From the NCBI RefSeq assembly GCF_018991925.1, contig NW_024748870.1:6079433-6143432 (forward strand): 64,000 nt of DNA, given 5' to 3'. This DNA comes from Homarus americanus (lineage: Eukaryota; Arthropoda; Malacostraca; Decapoda; Nephropidae). Below are positions 32,321-44,605 of the stretch, in pieces (the stretch's first letter is position 1; each line of letters starts with the position of its first letter). A model generated the notes under the pieces. The model saw nothing but the letters and a program-made list of their open reading frames with translations. It was not told the DNA's origin and ran no database searches. A program made the position numbers and the translations under genes.

Positions 32321-33505
32321 ATACATCGTTCTAGTGACATTTGATCAGTTTTCACCGCGTTTTACCCCTCAATTTCCTCCATCTTTCATACCCTGCCACA
32401 ACAGCTGATTTATGATCTTAGATAAAACAAAATCTTATATTTACAATAAAATGTCGTATTTCTTTTATTACTTACTGTTATCCAAAGAACATCTGTTGGA
32501 AAAAAAAAACGAAATCTAACAACTCACTCTGGTGTTAATCGTCGACTCTTTTACCTTTTATATAAGATTTCAAAAGGTTTAAAATTTTTGAAGTTTACAG
32601 ATAGGTTGTCACAATAAATACCTGTCCATTTCTCTACCTGTTTACCTGTCTAAGTCCTCAGGTAGGTACTTGTATCCTCGTGTACTCAGCGTATGTTTTT
32701 GAGAGAGATTCACCACTAATTATGAAGATCATTACGTAGCCTTGGTTTCCTCAGTAGACTATTTCCCTGACTCCCTCACTACAGGTCATTTGATTCACCT
32801 GAGAGGAGACCACACCGTAATGCCAAGGTGTAAGTCGGTCGCTTATTGGTCTAAATCTCTTCACTCTCCTTCCCTCCTTTCCGATAATGAGGTGATGAAG
32901 AGCAACGACTGTGAGACTGTGTGAACTCTCTCTCTCTCTCTCTCTCTCGTGTGTGAATCATTGGGGGAAAACACACGGGATTCAAGATGGATTTAGAAAT
33001 CTTTGCCAACCAGCAGTGGTGAAAAATGACCGCCTGATCTTGCCATAAATCCTTGACAACTGGACAGAGGGAGAAGTTGATCATCTATTGGTTCTTTGTG
33101 ATGAAATGCTTCCATCTTCGTTTTGTGTTTGATTTTTCTACCAAGAGTCCGATGGGATGAGATTTTTTTTTTTACTTATATTCATGGACAGGGGTAAGAG
33201 GGTGAGGGATAGGAGGGGTGAGGGATAGGAGAGGTGAGGGGTAGGAGAGGTTAGTGAAGAACATTATATAGGACATCGTCTTATTGAAATAAATCTACAT
33301 CAGGTATTTTTATTTTTGTGTCTTGTTTAGTAATTTATTCTGTGAGCAAAAAATGGGCGATTTTTTTTTTAATTAAGCTCAAATTTTTCTTTATTTATTT
33401 TATTATTATTATTGTGTGGGGAGGGCTGTTAATTAGTTGAGTTTCTTCCAGGTGAGTGTTGTTGAGTTGCTGGGATGTGAGGTGGACGTGTGGAGGCTGT
33501 GTCGT
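32321..33505. other. Intergenic, simple repeats only
   Basis: Unique DNA with (CT)n at 32929-32949 and GGGGTGAGGGATAGGAG repeats at 33193-33250. No domain recognised in the small frames. Confidence 0.5.
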
Positions 33506-33940
33506 GTCCTTGCTGGTGTATTTCCTTGGTGATGTCTGTCCTTGCTAGTGTCTGCCCTTAGTGTCTTGTCCTTGGTGGTGTGTCTGTCTTTGGTAGTGTG
33601 TATGTCCCTGGTAGTGTCTGTCATGGTGATGTCTGTCCTTGCTGTCTGTACTCTCTGTCCTTGTTAGTGTCTGTCCTTGCTGGTGCCTGTCCTTTCTAGT
33701 GTCTGTCCTTGCTAGTGTCTGCCCATAGTGTCTGTCATAGTGTCTGTCCTTGCTAGTGTCTGTCCATAGTATCTGTCCTAGTGTCTGTCCTGCTAGTGTC
33801 TGTCCATAGTGTCTGTCCTTAGTGTCTGTCCTTGCTAGTGTCTGTCCTTGCTAGTGTCTGTCCATAGTGTCTGTCCTTAGTGTCTGTCCTTGCTAGTGTC
33901 TGTCCTTGCTAGTGTCTGTCCAGAGTGTCTGTCGTTGACC
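33506..33940. repeat. 18-bp TGTCTGTCCTTGCTAGTG minisatellite
   Basis: About 24 copies of TGTCTGTCCTTGCTAGTG mixed with a shorter form, TGTCTGTCCATAG. Confidence 0.92.
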
Positions 33941-34052
33941 TTTAAGACGTCTGGGAATTTCGTAAGTGGTCGAACATGAGTCGTTCTGGTATGTGTGTGA
34001 GAGTGTTGTGTAGAACTGAGTGCCTCTTAATGTCTGGGTATTAGTTCGTCTA

Positions 34053-34617
34053 CACACACACCCTCTACCCTACCCTCCTACCCCTCACCTCCTACCCCTG
34101 CCCCTCACCCTCCCTACCTCCCTCTACCCTCACCCTCCCCCTCCCTCCCTGCCCCTCACCCTCCTGCCCTCACCCCTCCTGCCCCTCCCACCCCTCCCTA
34201 CCCCTCACCCCTCCCTACCCTCACCCCTCCCACCTCACCCCTCCCCTACCCCTCACCCCTCCCTACCCCTCACCCTCCCTACCCCTCACCCTCCCCACCC
34301 CTCACCCCTCCTGCCCCTCACCCCTCCCTACCCCTCACCCCCCCTCCCTACCCCTCACCCTCCTACCCTCACCCCTCCTACCCCTCACCCTCCTACCCCT
34401 CACCCCTCCTACCCCTCACCCCTCCTGCCCCTCACCCCTCCCTACCCCTCACCCTCCCACCCTCCCCCTCCTACCCCTCACCCCTCCCTCCCCTCCTACC
34501 CCTCACCCCTCCTACCCCTCACCCCTCCTACCCCTCACCCCTCCAACCCCCCCTACCTCACCCCTCCTACCCCTCACCCCTCCTACCCCTCACCCCTCCC
34601 TACCCCTCACCTCCCGT
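34053..34617. repeat. C-rich CACCCCTCCTACCCCT minisatellite
   Basis: About 35 copies of a 15-17 bp pyrimidine unit (CTCACCCCTCCTACCC). Strongly C-rich on the + strand, so i-motif/G-quadruplex-prone. The 229-aa proline-rich frame is read-through. Confidence 0.93.
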
Positions 34618-35036
34618 GTAAGGCTCCTGGGCTTAATGGTAGACTCGTGTTGATTTCCATGTGTGTGTGTGTGTGGGGGTTATCGTGTGTGTGTGTGTGT
34701 GTGTCTTAAGTATAGTCATGTGTATCAGTGTGTTTGTGTACGTACGCGATTGAAGTCAAGTTTCAGTCTGTATACATAAACCTAACCATGTATATAAGTA
34801 TGTATGCAGTAAAACACATACTGTATATACATGATTCATACATTAACTATTGACTTATACAGACTAACGTGACATAACCTTTATTTTCAACCTTTAATAA
34901 CATAAATGTTTGTTTATTTCCTATATAATAGTTGACGTTATTGTTGGATTTGGTGATTAAACTAGTATTAATTTTTTTACTGATTTCATTTGATATATGA
35001 CTGACGGGTTGTAATTGATATGATATTATATGATTG
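34618..35036. other. Intergenic with (GT)n
   Basis: (GT)n at about 34659-34704; otherwise AT-rich unique DNA. Confidence 0.55.
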
Positions 35037-35375
35037 TTATAGTACGGCCGGCAGTGTTATAGTACGGCCGGCAGTGTTACAGTACGGGTTGTCAAAGGAA
35101 GATTTATTTAGCCGATAATGTAATACAAATTTAGTTAAGTGAGTTAGTCGGCAGGTGGGTTAACTGTGTTAGTGGAGGTAGCTGGTAATTTACTCAGCCA
35201 GGGAGCGTTCACTGAAGGTACACTGGCTGCGTTCCTACGGTCCACACGTTACGTTCATTCCCGGTCTATAGATTACGTTCATTTATGGTAAACAAGCAGC
35301 GTTCATTCCAGGTCTACAGGTTACGTTCATTCCCGGTTCACAGGCAGCGTTCACTCGGGGTACACAGACGGATTC
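35037..35375. repeat. Two short tandem repeats
   Basis: Three copies of a 20-bp CpG-bearing unit, GTTATAGTACGGCCGGCAGT (35037-35090). At 35215-35370 there are about six diverged copies of a 24-27 bp unit containing AGCGTTCATTCCCGGTCTAC. Confidence 0.8.
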
Positions 35376-35787
35376 TTCCTGTTTAAGAGCCGAGGTTTTA
35401 GGGCCTGAGGGGTGATTGGACGCCCTCCCCACCCACCCACCCCCCACCAGCACCCCACCCCATCCCCCCCACCACCTCACCCCCCACCACCCTCATCCTC
35501 CCACCTCCCCCAAGCCTGAAGGCATAAAGACGTGAAAAGTAAAATAGGTCAATATAGAACTTCCGTTGGTAGGAAATTAAACTTCGGCAGAATAAAGGAA
35601 GGAGGGTATGGGGGGGTGTAGGAAGAGGAGTGTGGAGGAAGTGTAGGAAGTAGGGAGGGTGAAGGAAAAAAGTTGGAGTAGGAGGGTGAAAAAATGATGG
35701 TAAGGCTTTTTATAATACATAAGTTGTTTTTATTAAACTAAAAGGACCACATAAAGATTAGTACCCAGCAATTAACGTGAATAAACA

Positions 35788-35842
<55 letters not shown>

Positions 35843-36715
35843 ACACACATACACACACAAAGATAAAATTAGTATAATGTATCATGAAAGTTTAAAGTTA
35901 TTTTAGATAGATAGATATTTATTCAGTGAAAACATCGTAGAAATTTATATTGATTCACCAAACATACATATAAACACTACATATACACTACACATAGACC
36001 GCACAGGTATATAAACCGATGATATACTGTTATACTGAATCAATGTAAACACTGTTATTATATTTTGTTCAGTTTTATTAAATAATATATAAAAAAGTTC
36101 GAGCCATTGTTAAAAAATAAACCATCAGGGATCCGAATCTGTTTGAGTGTGTACCGAAGCTGTTTTGTCCAAGTTGTGTCAATCAGGATCTTCTCGTTGG
36201 ACCTCCTCGTTTCCTGTCTCCGTAATTTCGTTTTCTTCTTGACTTAGCAGATTTACCCACCGACTTGACTGTTCATCTGGAAATGTAGTGTATTTCTTTC
36301 TTTCTTTTCTTTTCTTTTCTTTCTTTTCTTTCTCCAACAGACAGCTCCTTGTACACACATTTGGTAGGAAGATTATCGGCAGCGGCGGGAAATATTGTAT
36401 AACACTCGTCATTCATATCTGGTGTATCGAACTGAAGGATAATATGTATAATTCTTAGGCGTTGAGGTATGATTAGGATTTGATATATATATACCATGAG
36501 CCAACTATGGATGTAATTCTCGTGTTTTTCTATGTAATTTACACCTTTATTTTTGTATGGTATTAACTTCCTGGAAGGTTACACATCTATGAAAACAGAC
36601 TTTGACTAAATTCATTGATCACCTGAAGAATGCCCACAACCCCCAGCCTATTTACCCTGGAGATTAAATACTTCAATGCAATTATAAGGTTAGCTAGGGT
36701 TAGCTGGGTTGGGCT
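35376..36715. other. Intergenic with C-rich block and (AC)n
   Basis: C-rich CACCCCACC block at 35424-35515, (AC)n at 35786-35858, and (CTTTT)n at 36297-36333. Minus-strand frames across 36179-36497 have ordinary-looking amino-acid composition on both sides of the CTTTT repeat but match nothing I know; a decayed exon is possible but unsupported. Confidence 0.4.
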
Positions 36716-36800
36716 GGACTACTAGATTAGGTTAGGGTCTTTAATCATCAGATGAGATAAACTAGGAGTGTCTAATCTTCAGGTCATCCGTATGAATAAG
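36716..36800. repeat. Short TTAGG tract with shared 3' flank
   Basis: AGATTAGGTTAGGGT followed by CTTTAATCATCAGATGAGAT and TCTAATCTTCAGGTCATC. The flank matches those at 20.65 and 54.98 kb. Confidence 0.65.
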
Positions 36801-36830
36801 AACGTACAATATAATACTGACTGGTCTAGC

Positions 36831-36831
<1 letters not shown>

Positions 36832-36868
<37 letters not shown>
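36832..36868. repeat. (GA)n microsatellite
   Basis: About 37 bp of GA. Confidence 0.93.
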
Positions 36869-36874
<6 letters not shown>

Positions 36875-37049
36875 TGTTTACCCTTCACTACCACATCCAC
36901 ATGACCCACCTTGATCTGCCAGTTACGTCACTCCACAGGTATAATCACCCATATGGATGCTGTTTCTCATCCGTCAGTCAGAGAGAGAGAGACCCACACT
37001 TATGGCCTCTACTGCTGACGGTATGATTAGTCTGGTGATTATATTTCAG

Positions 37050-38095
37050 CTTCCAACTCCTTTTCTTTCCTCTTCTCTCTGTCTCTTTTTCCTCTTCTCT
37101 CGTCTCTCTTTTCTCTCTCTTCTCTCGTCTCTTTTTCCCCTCTTCTTCTCTCACCCTTCTTTCTCTCTTCTCTCTTCGTCTCTCTTTCCTCTTCTCTCGT
37201 CTCTTTTTCCTCTTTTCTCTCGTCTCTCTCTCTTTCCCTCTTCTTTGTCTTTCTTTCCTCTTTATCCTCTGTCTCTTCTCCCTCTTCTCTCGTCTCTCTT
37301 CCTTCTCTTCTCGTCTCTCTTTCCTCTCTCGCCTTTCTTCTCTTATCTTCTTCTCTCTTTCCCTCCTTCTCGTCTTTCTTTTCCCCTTATCTTTGTCTCT
37401 CTTCCTCTTCTTCTCTCGTCTCTTTCCTCTTCTCTCGTCTTTCTTTTTTCCCTCTTTTCTCTTCTCTCTTCTTTTCTCCTCTTCTTCGTTCTTTTTCCTT
37501 CTCTCGTCTCTCTTCTTTCCTCTTCTTCTCGTCTTTTCTTCCTCTTATCTTGTCTCTTCTTCCCTCTTCCTTTGTCTTTCTTTCCTCTTATCTTGTCTCT
37601 CTTTCCTCTTCCTTTGTCTCTCTTTCCTCTTCCTTTGTCTTTCTTTCTTCCTCTTATCTCTTCGCTCCCTTTTCCTCTTCTCTCGTCTCTTTCCTCTTCT
37701 CTCGTCTCCTTTTCTCCTCTTCGTCTCTCTTTCCTCTTTCCTCGTCTTCTTTCCTTTCCTCTTATCTTGTCTCTCTCTTTCCTCTCCTTTGTCTTCTTTC
37801 TCTTCCTCTTATCTTGTCTCGCTTTCCTCTTCCCTTTGTCTTTCTTTCCTCTTATCTCGTCTCTTTTCTCCCTCTCTTTCTCCTTTCCCCTCTTTCCTTC
37901 TTTCTCTGTCTCTTTCCTTCCTTTCTCTCTCTCGTCTTTCTTTCCTCTTCTCTCTCGTCTCTCTTTCCTCTTATCTTTGTCTCTCTTTCCTCTTATTTTG
38001 CTCTCTCTTTCCTCTTATCTCTGTCTCTCTTCCTTTGTCTCCCTTCCTCTTCTCTCGTCTCTCTTTCCTCTTGCTTCTCCTTCCTTTCCGCTTTT
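37050..38095. repeat. 1-kb polypyrimidine minisatellite
   Basis: Loose 20-30 bp units around TCTCGTCTCTCTTTCCTCTT and ATCTTGTCTC repeat about 40 times. It gives S/L/F-rich frames of 192-457 aa in three phases at once, proof that it is low-complexity and not coding. Triplex-prone. Confidence 0.93.
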
Positions 38096-38159
38096 TCCAC
38101 TCGTGTCTCAACTTTCCGCCACAAATAGACTTTCTCCCTCAGTGAATTGCAAGACAGAC

Positions 38160-38260
38160 AGATCCCACACCACACCCTTTACCACACCCTTTACCACACC
38201 ATTCCCTTCCTCATCCTCCCACCCCCTCCCCCACCTCCCTTCCCCACCTCCGTCTCTTCA
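38160..38260. repeat. CACACCCTTTAC and C-rich short repeats
   Basis: Three copies of ACCACACCCTTT, then a CTCCCACC-rich stretch. Confidence 0.7.
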
Positions 38261-38429
38261 CTACACCGTCAACAGTGTGTCGCTTGTAGGCAGTAATCAG
38301 TGGTCATTAGAGTCTAGCCATAGTTATTAATTTTCCAGCCCCATTGGTTCATTGAAACGTGAGATAATTGTCATAACTTTACTTCTTTATACAAAAACCC
38401 CCAGAAGAACGAAAACTTTATGAAGAGGT

Positions 38430-38905
38430 TGTCGTTGTTTTGTTGTTGTTGTTGTTGTGGTTGTTGTTTGTTGTGGTTTGTTGTTGTTGTTGTGGTTGTT
38501 GTTGTTGTGGTTGTTGTGGTTGTTGCTGTTGTCTGTTATATATTGTTTTGTTGTGGTTGTTGCTGTGGTTGTTGTTGCGTGGTTGTTGTTATGTTGTGGT
38601 TGCTGTGGTTGCTGTTGTGTATTGTTGCTATGTTGTGGTTGTCTGTGGTTGTTGTTGCTGTGGCTTGTTGTGTCATGCTGTTGCGGTTGTTGCTACTATT
38701 GTGCAGGTTGCTTATGTTGTGGTTGTTGTTGTGTTGTGTGGTGGTTGCTGTTATGTTGTGTTGCTGTGGTTGTTGTTGTTGTGGTTGTTGTTATGTTGGT
38801 TGTTGTGGTTGTTGTTGTTGTGGTTGTTGTTATGTTGTGGTTGTTGTGGTTGTTGTTATGTTGTTGTTGTTGTGGTTGTTGTGGTTGTTGTGTTGTTGTT
38901 GCGTG
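38430..38905. repeat. (TTG)n/TGGTTG trinucleotide array
   Basis: About 475 bp of GTT/GTG/GCT triplets around TTGTGGTTGTTGTTGTTGTG. All three frames read as poly-Cys, poly-Val or poly-Leu; no gene. Confidence 0.93.
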
Positions 38906-38959
38906 TGTGTCTTTAGTTGTTTGTGAGTGTGAATATATTGATCTTTCTTTTCCATCTTC

Positions 38960-39295
38960 CTTTATTTACTCTCCCACCTTCCCATGTCACTCAACTCCCT
39001 TTATCATATTTTCCTTTCACCTTTCTCCCTCTCCTCTCTTCTTCCTCCACCTCCTCTTTCTTCCTTTCCCATCCTACCTCACGATGCCTCCTTCCATCTT
39101 CTCTCCTCTCCACCTCTATCTCTCCCTTCCTCCACTCTCCTCCCCCTTTCTCCCTTTCCTCCCCTCCCTCCCTCTTCCTGCCCTTCCTCCTCTTTCCTCC
39201 CCTTCCTCCTCTTTCTCCTTCCTCCTCACCTCCCTCCTCATCTTCCAGGCAGCCTCATGCTCTCCCTCCTCCCATGCTCCCTCCCCTAAGCCTCC
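38960..39295. repeat. Polypyrimidine tract
   Basis: C/T-rich DNA (CCTCCTCTTTCCTCCCCTTC), separate from the upstream block. Confidence 0.88.
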
Positions 39296-40325
39296 CCCTA
39301 CTATGGTCTACTGCTAATATGATAATGTGAAAGTCAGCCACCCATAAATGGCCTGGGATGAAAGGAGGGGAGGGAGAGAGAGAAGAAGAGGAGGGAGAGA
39401 GAGAGGGAGAGAGGAGGTCAGTTGGATGGCTCAGTGTGTGTTGATTGTTGTCAGTGAAAATGTTGATACGTGATTACCTGGTAGACTGTCCACGGTAATT
39501 ACTGTACTACCATTCAGAGGTATTGTGTTTACTGCTCTATCTCTCTCTCTCTCTCTCTGTCAGTCAGTCAGTCAGTCAGTCAGTGTCTCAAAAGCTACCG
39601 TCTTGGCGCCGCTAAATAATACCTGTAGATTTCATTTCAATCTTCACTACAAAAACATTATATATTATTCCTTAGTCATAATATTACTTGGTTATTTTAT
39701 CTAATGTAAAAAAAAAATCCTTCTCTGAAATTATTATCGAGATGTAATTTGCCTGGGGGAAAATCCTATTCTGGTCAGTAATTAATTTATCTACAGGTGA
39801 AAAAGGGTTAAATTACCTGGTTGCTGTAATTCATGGATAATTAATTGTTCAGGTGGGAAAAATACAGGTTTGAGGTATACGAATTGTGTATTATTGTTAT
39901 TTTTTGGGGTATTTTTTTTATTTATTTATTTTTGGGGTAAGATTAAGGAAGAAGGAGGGAGGAGATGGGAGGGAGGGAGGGAGAGATGGGAGGGAGGAGG
40001 GAGGAGGAGGTGGGAGGAGATGGGAGGGAGGAGGGAGGGGAGGACAGTGTGTTCATTGTATTTATTTGTAGTGAAGATGAGATTGACATTCACACACACA
40101 CTCACGCGTTAGATGAGGTTAGAGTACAGGTTAGGTTGGGTTAGGTTAGGTTGGCGTGATTAACTTTAATATCCAATAAGGTGGATTAATCTCCGGGTAA
40201 TCCTAACATAATATAAACAAGACTCGCATTATGGACTCAGTGAAGGCATTGCTCTGTACTCAACCTTCCAATTTGCGATAAACAGTAATATTTATTTATG
40301 GGAGAAGCTGGTTTAATGGGGGGAG
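39296..40325. other. Intergenic with short repeats
   Basis: Purine block 39364-39415, (CT)n 39539-39559 followed by (CAGT)n 39560-39583, GGGAGGGA block 39950-40040, and four TTAGG pentamers near 40127-40155. No gene. Confidence 0.6.
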
Positions 40326-40329
40326 CTAA

Positions 40330-40575
40330 ACCACGTGTTGTGATGTTGGTGGAGGAGTAGTGAGTGGGGAGGATAGTGGGGTGGATAGTGGGTGGGAGGA
40401 GGGGAGGATTGGAAGGGAATGGTGGATAGTGGGATGGAATGGGGAGGAATTTGGGGTTGGGTGATGGGGTGGTGTGGGGAGGAATGGTGGAGGAGGGGAG
40501 AGAGTGGGCATATGAGGTGGTGGACAGGTGTGGAAGTGGTGGACAGGTGTGGAAGTGTGACAGGTATGGAAGTGG
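40330..40575. repeat. G-rich degenerate repeats
   Basis: GGATAGTGGG and GGAGGAATGGTGG units, ending in three copies of a 19-bp unit GTGGACAGGTGTGGAAGTG at 40520-40580. Confidence 0.8.
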
Positions 40576-40821
40576 TGGACTCTTATCCAATGTATACAAT
40601 CTTTATTTAGCCTCTGATAACCCTTTAGTAACACACCTGGATATAATCAGTGAGACACAGGTGTTCCGGTAATGGCAGGTATAATAATAAGAGTGTTATC
40701 GCTCGGCTAAAAGTTATTTCTGTAACATAATGACTTTATCTTTATCGCTTTACCTGTTAATTATTCTTATTTCAAGGCATTAAGAACTATTCCCAGGTGA
40801 TTATATTGTGTTCTTTATGGT

Positions 40822-41140
40822 ACAGTGGTGGTAGAGGGTGGTACAGGTGGTACAATGGGTGATACAGTGGTGGTACAATGGGTGGTACAGTGGTGGTACA
40901 ATGGGTGATAGTGGTGGTACAATGGTGGTACAGTGGTGGTACAATGGGTGATAGTGGTGGTACAATGGTGGTACAGTGGTGTGATACAATGGTGGTACAG
41001 TGGTGATACAATGGGTGGTACAGTGGTACAATTGGTGATACAGTGGTGGTACAATGGTGGTATGGTGATACAGTGGGATACAATGATGATACAGTGGTGG
41101 TACAATGGGTGGTACAGTGGTGATACAGGTGGTACACTTT
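40822..41140. repeat. GGTACA minisatellite
   Basis: About 30 copies of a 9-12 bp unit (GTGGTGGTACAATGG, GTGGTACA), some with GATACA. Multiple frames on both strands are open because of it. Confidence 0.92.
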
Positions 41141-41914
41141 ACGTCATGACACACCAACACAGGTAAACAACAGATGGTACAATAGGGGTCACTGGCAGGT
41201 AGAAATACATCAAGGCACCTTAACAAGACCTCCAGGTGTGTACAGATCAACGGGGACATGAAGCACCCAAGGTAGACGGAAGAAAAACAATATTATTCTA
41301 TTATAATCAGAGGTATATATTGTTTAAGAGAGCCTGAGGAGGAGGGGGCAGTGGGGAGGAGGATGAGAGGTGGGGAGAAGAGGGAGGAGAGAAAAGTAGA
41401 GAGGTAGGGTAGGGGAGGAAGGAGTCTTTATATAAACAGTATAATATTAGATTTTACCTGTGGGAATACAGAGGCGAGGTCTGGCTGTACCCTGCAGACT
41501 CCCTCATAAATGAACCCGACTTAAATGGGACATCAAAGCCCAGCTTCAACTATGTTACCATCTTATCTGGCAATGTCTTCAAGAGCTGCACACACACACA
41601 CACAAAAACCCATCTATTCAACCCCTTCCCTCCTTCCTTCCTTTCCCTCCTCCCCCTCCACCCTTCCCCTCCCACCACCCTACTTACCTTCCCATTCCCT
41701 TCCCCCTCCCATTCTCTCTCTCTCTCTCCCCTTCCCTCCCTCCCTTCCCAGGACTAATACAAAAAGTGTCATTTCTGTATCAACAACTTCCCACCCCCAC
41801 CCTTCTCCTTACCCCCCCCCTTTCCCCCCCCTCCTTTAGGACAAGAGGGTATTCAATTCTTAAGGGCGTCTTATTTAGCCCACAGGCTCGAAATCACAAC
41901 CCCTGACCTTACCT
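41141..41914. other. Intergenic with purine and C-rich blocks
   Basis: GGAGG-rich 41335-41425; C-rich 41625-41840 with long C-runs. No gene. Confidence 0.55.
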
Positions 41915-41945
41915 AGGTCAGGTCAGGTCAGGTCAGGTCAGGTCA
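41905..41945 (+). repeat. (AGGTC)n tract of nuclear-receptor half-sites
   Basis: Six overlapping AGGTCA hexamers at 5-bp steps (41915-41945), preceded by TGACCT at 41904-41909 in the opposite sense. Any two sites 10 bp apart make an AGGTCA direct repeat with a 4-bp spacer, a layout ecdysone-type receptor dimers can bind. It may equally be a simple pentamer microsatellite. Confidence 0.7.
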
Positions 41946-42380
41946 ATCTATATTAAGAAGGTGTGGCCACGACCCTAGTGATATGTTTATTTATAGTGAA
42001 GATAGTGTTGTTGTGACTCTAGGGATGTGGTCTACTATACTAAAGGTGACTTGTGAACTAAGGCTCAGCTACCTGGCTCATACGTACAGGTGGACAGCTC
42101 AGGTTGGATTGATAATTAGCTAAATACACGTAGCTAATTAAGCATTAATGCCTAAGGAAACCTGTCAGTGAAGTTGGTTTGTTCTGTAATTAGTGTGTGT
42201 GGAGGGTGAGAGGAGACCACTTGAGGCAGAGGAGAGGCCAATGTGCCCCCCCTCCTCCCTGTAGGTAGTGAAATAGCTTGAGGTTAGCTTTAGGTGAGGT
42301 TAGGCTAGCTTTAAGGTGGGGTTAGGTTAGCTTTAAGGTGGGTGTGCTAAATTCTCACATGGGCCCTTTTTTTCCTAGTT
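41946..42380. other. Intergenic
   Basis: Unique DNA with three copies of GGTTAGCTTTAAGGTG near 42275-42345. Nothing else recognised. Confidence 0.5.
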
Positions 42381-42384
42381 ATTC

Positions 42385-42500
42385 AATTAAGTTCGGGATA
42401 CACAGAGGATTAAGAATGACCTTTTAGTTCTCAGCCCACGTACAGCTGGGCAAAGTTCCCATCAGTACAGCCACCACGAGTTACCATGTAAGTGGGCACC
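42385..42500 (-). mobile_element. Possible decayed SINE family A copy
   Basis: On the minus strand GCCCAGCTGTACGTGGGCTG and CCTCTGTGTATCCC lie in the order seen in the other family A bodies (CCCAGCTGTAAATGGG, CTTGTGTACC). Weak; the head is not recognisable. Confidence 0.35.
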
Positions 42501-42577
42501 AGTGTGAGGTTGAAGGTTGGTAGAGTTACTTTATTCTGGTAACACTGTGTAGGGGGGGGATGGGAGGCTAGAATCCC

Positions 42578-43195
42578 CCATTTACCTCCCCATCCTTGCC
42601 TCAATCACCCCACTTACCTCCCCATCCTTACCTCAATCCCACTTACCTCCCATCCTTACCTCAATCACCCCATACCTCCCTCCTTACTTCAATCCCACTT
42701 ACCTCCCCATCCTTACCTCAATCCTCACTTACCTCCCCATCCTTCTTCAATCTACCTCCCCTACTTCAATCACCCACTTACCTCCCCATCCTTACCTCAA
42801 TCACCCCCTTACCTCCCCATCCTTACCTCAATCACCCCACTACCTCCCCATCCTTACCTCAATCACTTACTTACCTCCCCATCCTTACCTCAATCACCCC
42901 ACTTACCTCCCCATCTTACCTCAATCCCACCCCTTACCTCCCCATCTTTACCTTAATCCCCCACTTACCTCCCCATCCTTACCTCAATCACCCCTTAACT
43001 CCCCATCCTAACCTCAATCACCCCACTTACCTCCCCATCTTTACCTCAATCACCCCACTTCCCCCATCCTTACCTCAATCACCCCACTTACCTCCCCATC
43101 CTTACCTTAATCACCCCACTTACCTCCCCATCCTTACTTCAATCACCCCACTTAACTCCCCATCCTTACCTCAATCACCCCACTTAACTCCCTGC
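42578..43195. repeat. 32-bp C-rich minisatellite
   Basis: About 19 copies of a 32-bp unit, ACTTACCTCCCCATCCTTAC plus CTCAATCACCCC. Each unit contains CTTACCT, a minus-strand splice-donor-like string (AGGTAAG), repeated by the array and not evidence of exons. Confidence 0.93.
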
Positions 43196-43954
43196 ACTTG
43201 GCTAAAAAAAATCCTGACCAAATTTAAAAAAAAAAGAATATTCCCTGAAAGTCCTACAGACGTAAATATCCTTTCATTGGATCCGAGAAATCAGGAGGAG
43301 CGAGGAGGAGGAAGAGCGAGGAAGAGGAGGAGGAGGAGGAGGCTTCGCGTATTCACTCTCCGCTTCAGGTCCCGTGAAAAGCTTGGATCACTTCACCTCC
43401 TCTTTGATCTTCACTATTAAGCGTGAAGAGGAAGGAAGGTGGAGGTCGGGAATGATGGTTCGGTGTACATAATCAAACGCTGGTGTATGTGAACAAGCAT
43501 TCATACATACATACATACATACATACACTATACAGCCTCGTCCACGTGTTATTGTCAATGGTGCTGTTATTGTCATGAAATATTTCAATAACAACTAATG
43601 TAACAAAACGACACACTGTAACATTATAAAAGTGAAGTCAGAAAGTGGTTGACATATTATGGACGCCGTGTTTCGTCCTTCTTGACACATTAACACACAC
43701 CACTTGCCATTGTTATGTCTCTTAGCTTACCTCGACAGCTTTATTACAGCTTTTCAACCAGTTTAGAGACATCACTCACCTCCAAAGCACATCACTCACT
43801 TCCAAACACACCACTCTCCTCTAAACACACCACTCTCCTCTAAACACATCACTCTCCTCTAAACACATCACTCTTTCCTTCACCAGGGCTTAAGAATGAT
43901 GTCGTAGCTGTTGTTTCATACTAGCGGAAAGGACAGAAACATACGAGGAATCTT
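43196..43954. other. Intergenic with GAG, CATA and 19-bp repeats
   Basis: (GAG)n-like purines 43290-43343 in a mildly CpG-rich patch, (CATA)n 43499-43526, and four copies of a unit like AAACACACCACTCTCCTCT at 43775-43875. Confidence 0.6.
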
Positions 43955-44100
43955 ACCTTGCCTCACCTCACCGTACCTTACCTCACCGTACCTTACCTTA
44001 CCTTGCCTTACCTTACCTCACCTCACCGTACCTTACCTCATCGTACCTTACCTTACCTCACCGTACCTTGCCTTACCTCACCTCACCTCACCTCACCTCG
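43955..44100. repeat. CCTTACCTCACCGTA repeat
   Basis: Pentamer-based array of CCTTA, CCTCA and CCGTA units, about 28 pentamers in all. It may be a drifted relative of the CCTAA arrays. Confidence 0.88.
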
Positions 44101-44603
44101 ATATTATAACACCAAATACCTTAATTAATTTTCTTTTCAAGTTTCCTCCTACAATCCTCTCCGACCTCGGCGCAATTAATTATATTTCTCGATCATGAAG
44201 AAAATATTCTGTGTATGACTATCATTATTTAGTAGTACATGTTTAGATACTTATTACCTTAGTTAAATGAAGTACTGTTGTCATTATGAATATTGAATGA
44301 GTCCCAAACCTAAACTAACCTGACCTGACCTGATGATTTCTCGGTTATTTCCTTGTTATTTGTAATTAAAAAAAAATTGTCCTCATCAATGGCGTATGTA
44401 TCAGTCAAGATGAAATTAAAATCAATGTTAGTTTATATAATTTATTCGTTTTCCCTTAGATAAAACTCAACTTCCAATTCCTTTAAGTTTCCTCTCAAAA
44501 CACTGATGGAGTTTGATATATTACCCAGAATTCCCCTCCTAAAATTTAAGCAGCTGGTATATTGAAACTGTCTATGGTAGAATTTCAACAAGATCTTCAT
44601 AAC
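44101..44603. other. Intergenic, nothing recognised
   Basis: AT-rich unique DNA. Confidence 0.55.
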
Positions 44604-44605
44604 TA

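Noticed and set aside
36179..36497. Minus-strand frames with ordinary composition around a CTTTT repeat
   Set aside because: No recognised domain, frame changes across the microsatellite, and no splice context that I could support.
36957..38330. 457-aa Ser/Leu/Phe-rich frame, the longest in the window
   Set aside because: It lies over a CT-rich minisatellite that is open in three frames; low complexity only.
38420..39317. Cys/Val/Leu-rich frames of 158-286 aa
   Set aside because: (TTG)n/(TGG)n trinucleotide read-through, open in all three phases.
42578..43195. Series of splice donors (CTTACCT = AGGTAAG on the minus strand)
   Set aside because: The motif recurs at 32-bp steps as part of a minisatellite, so it does not mark exons.
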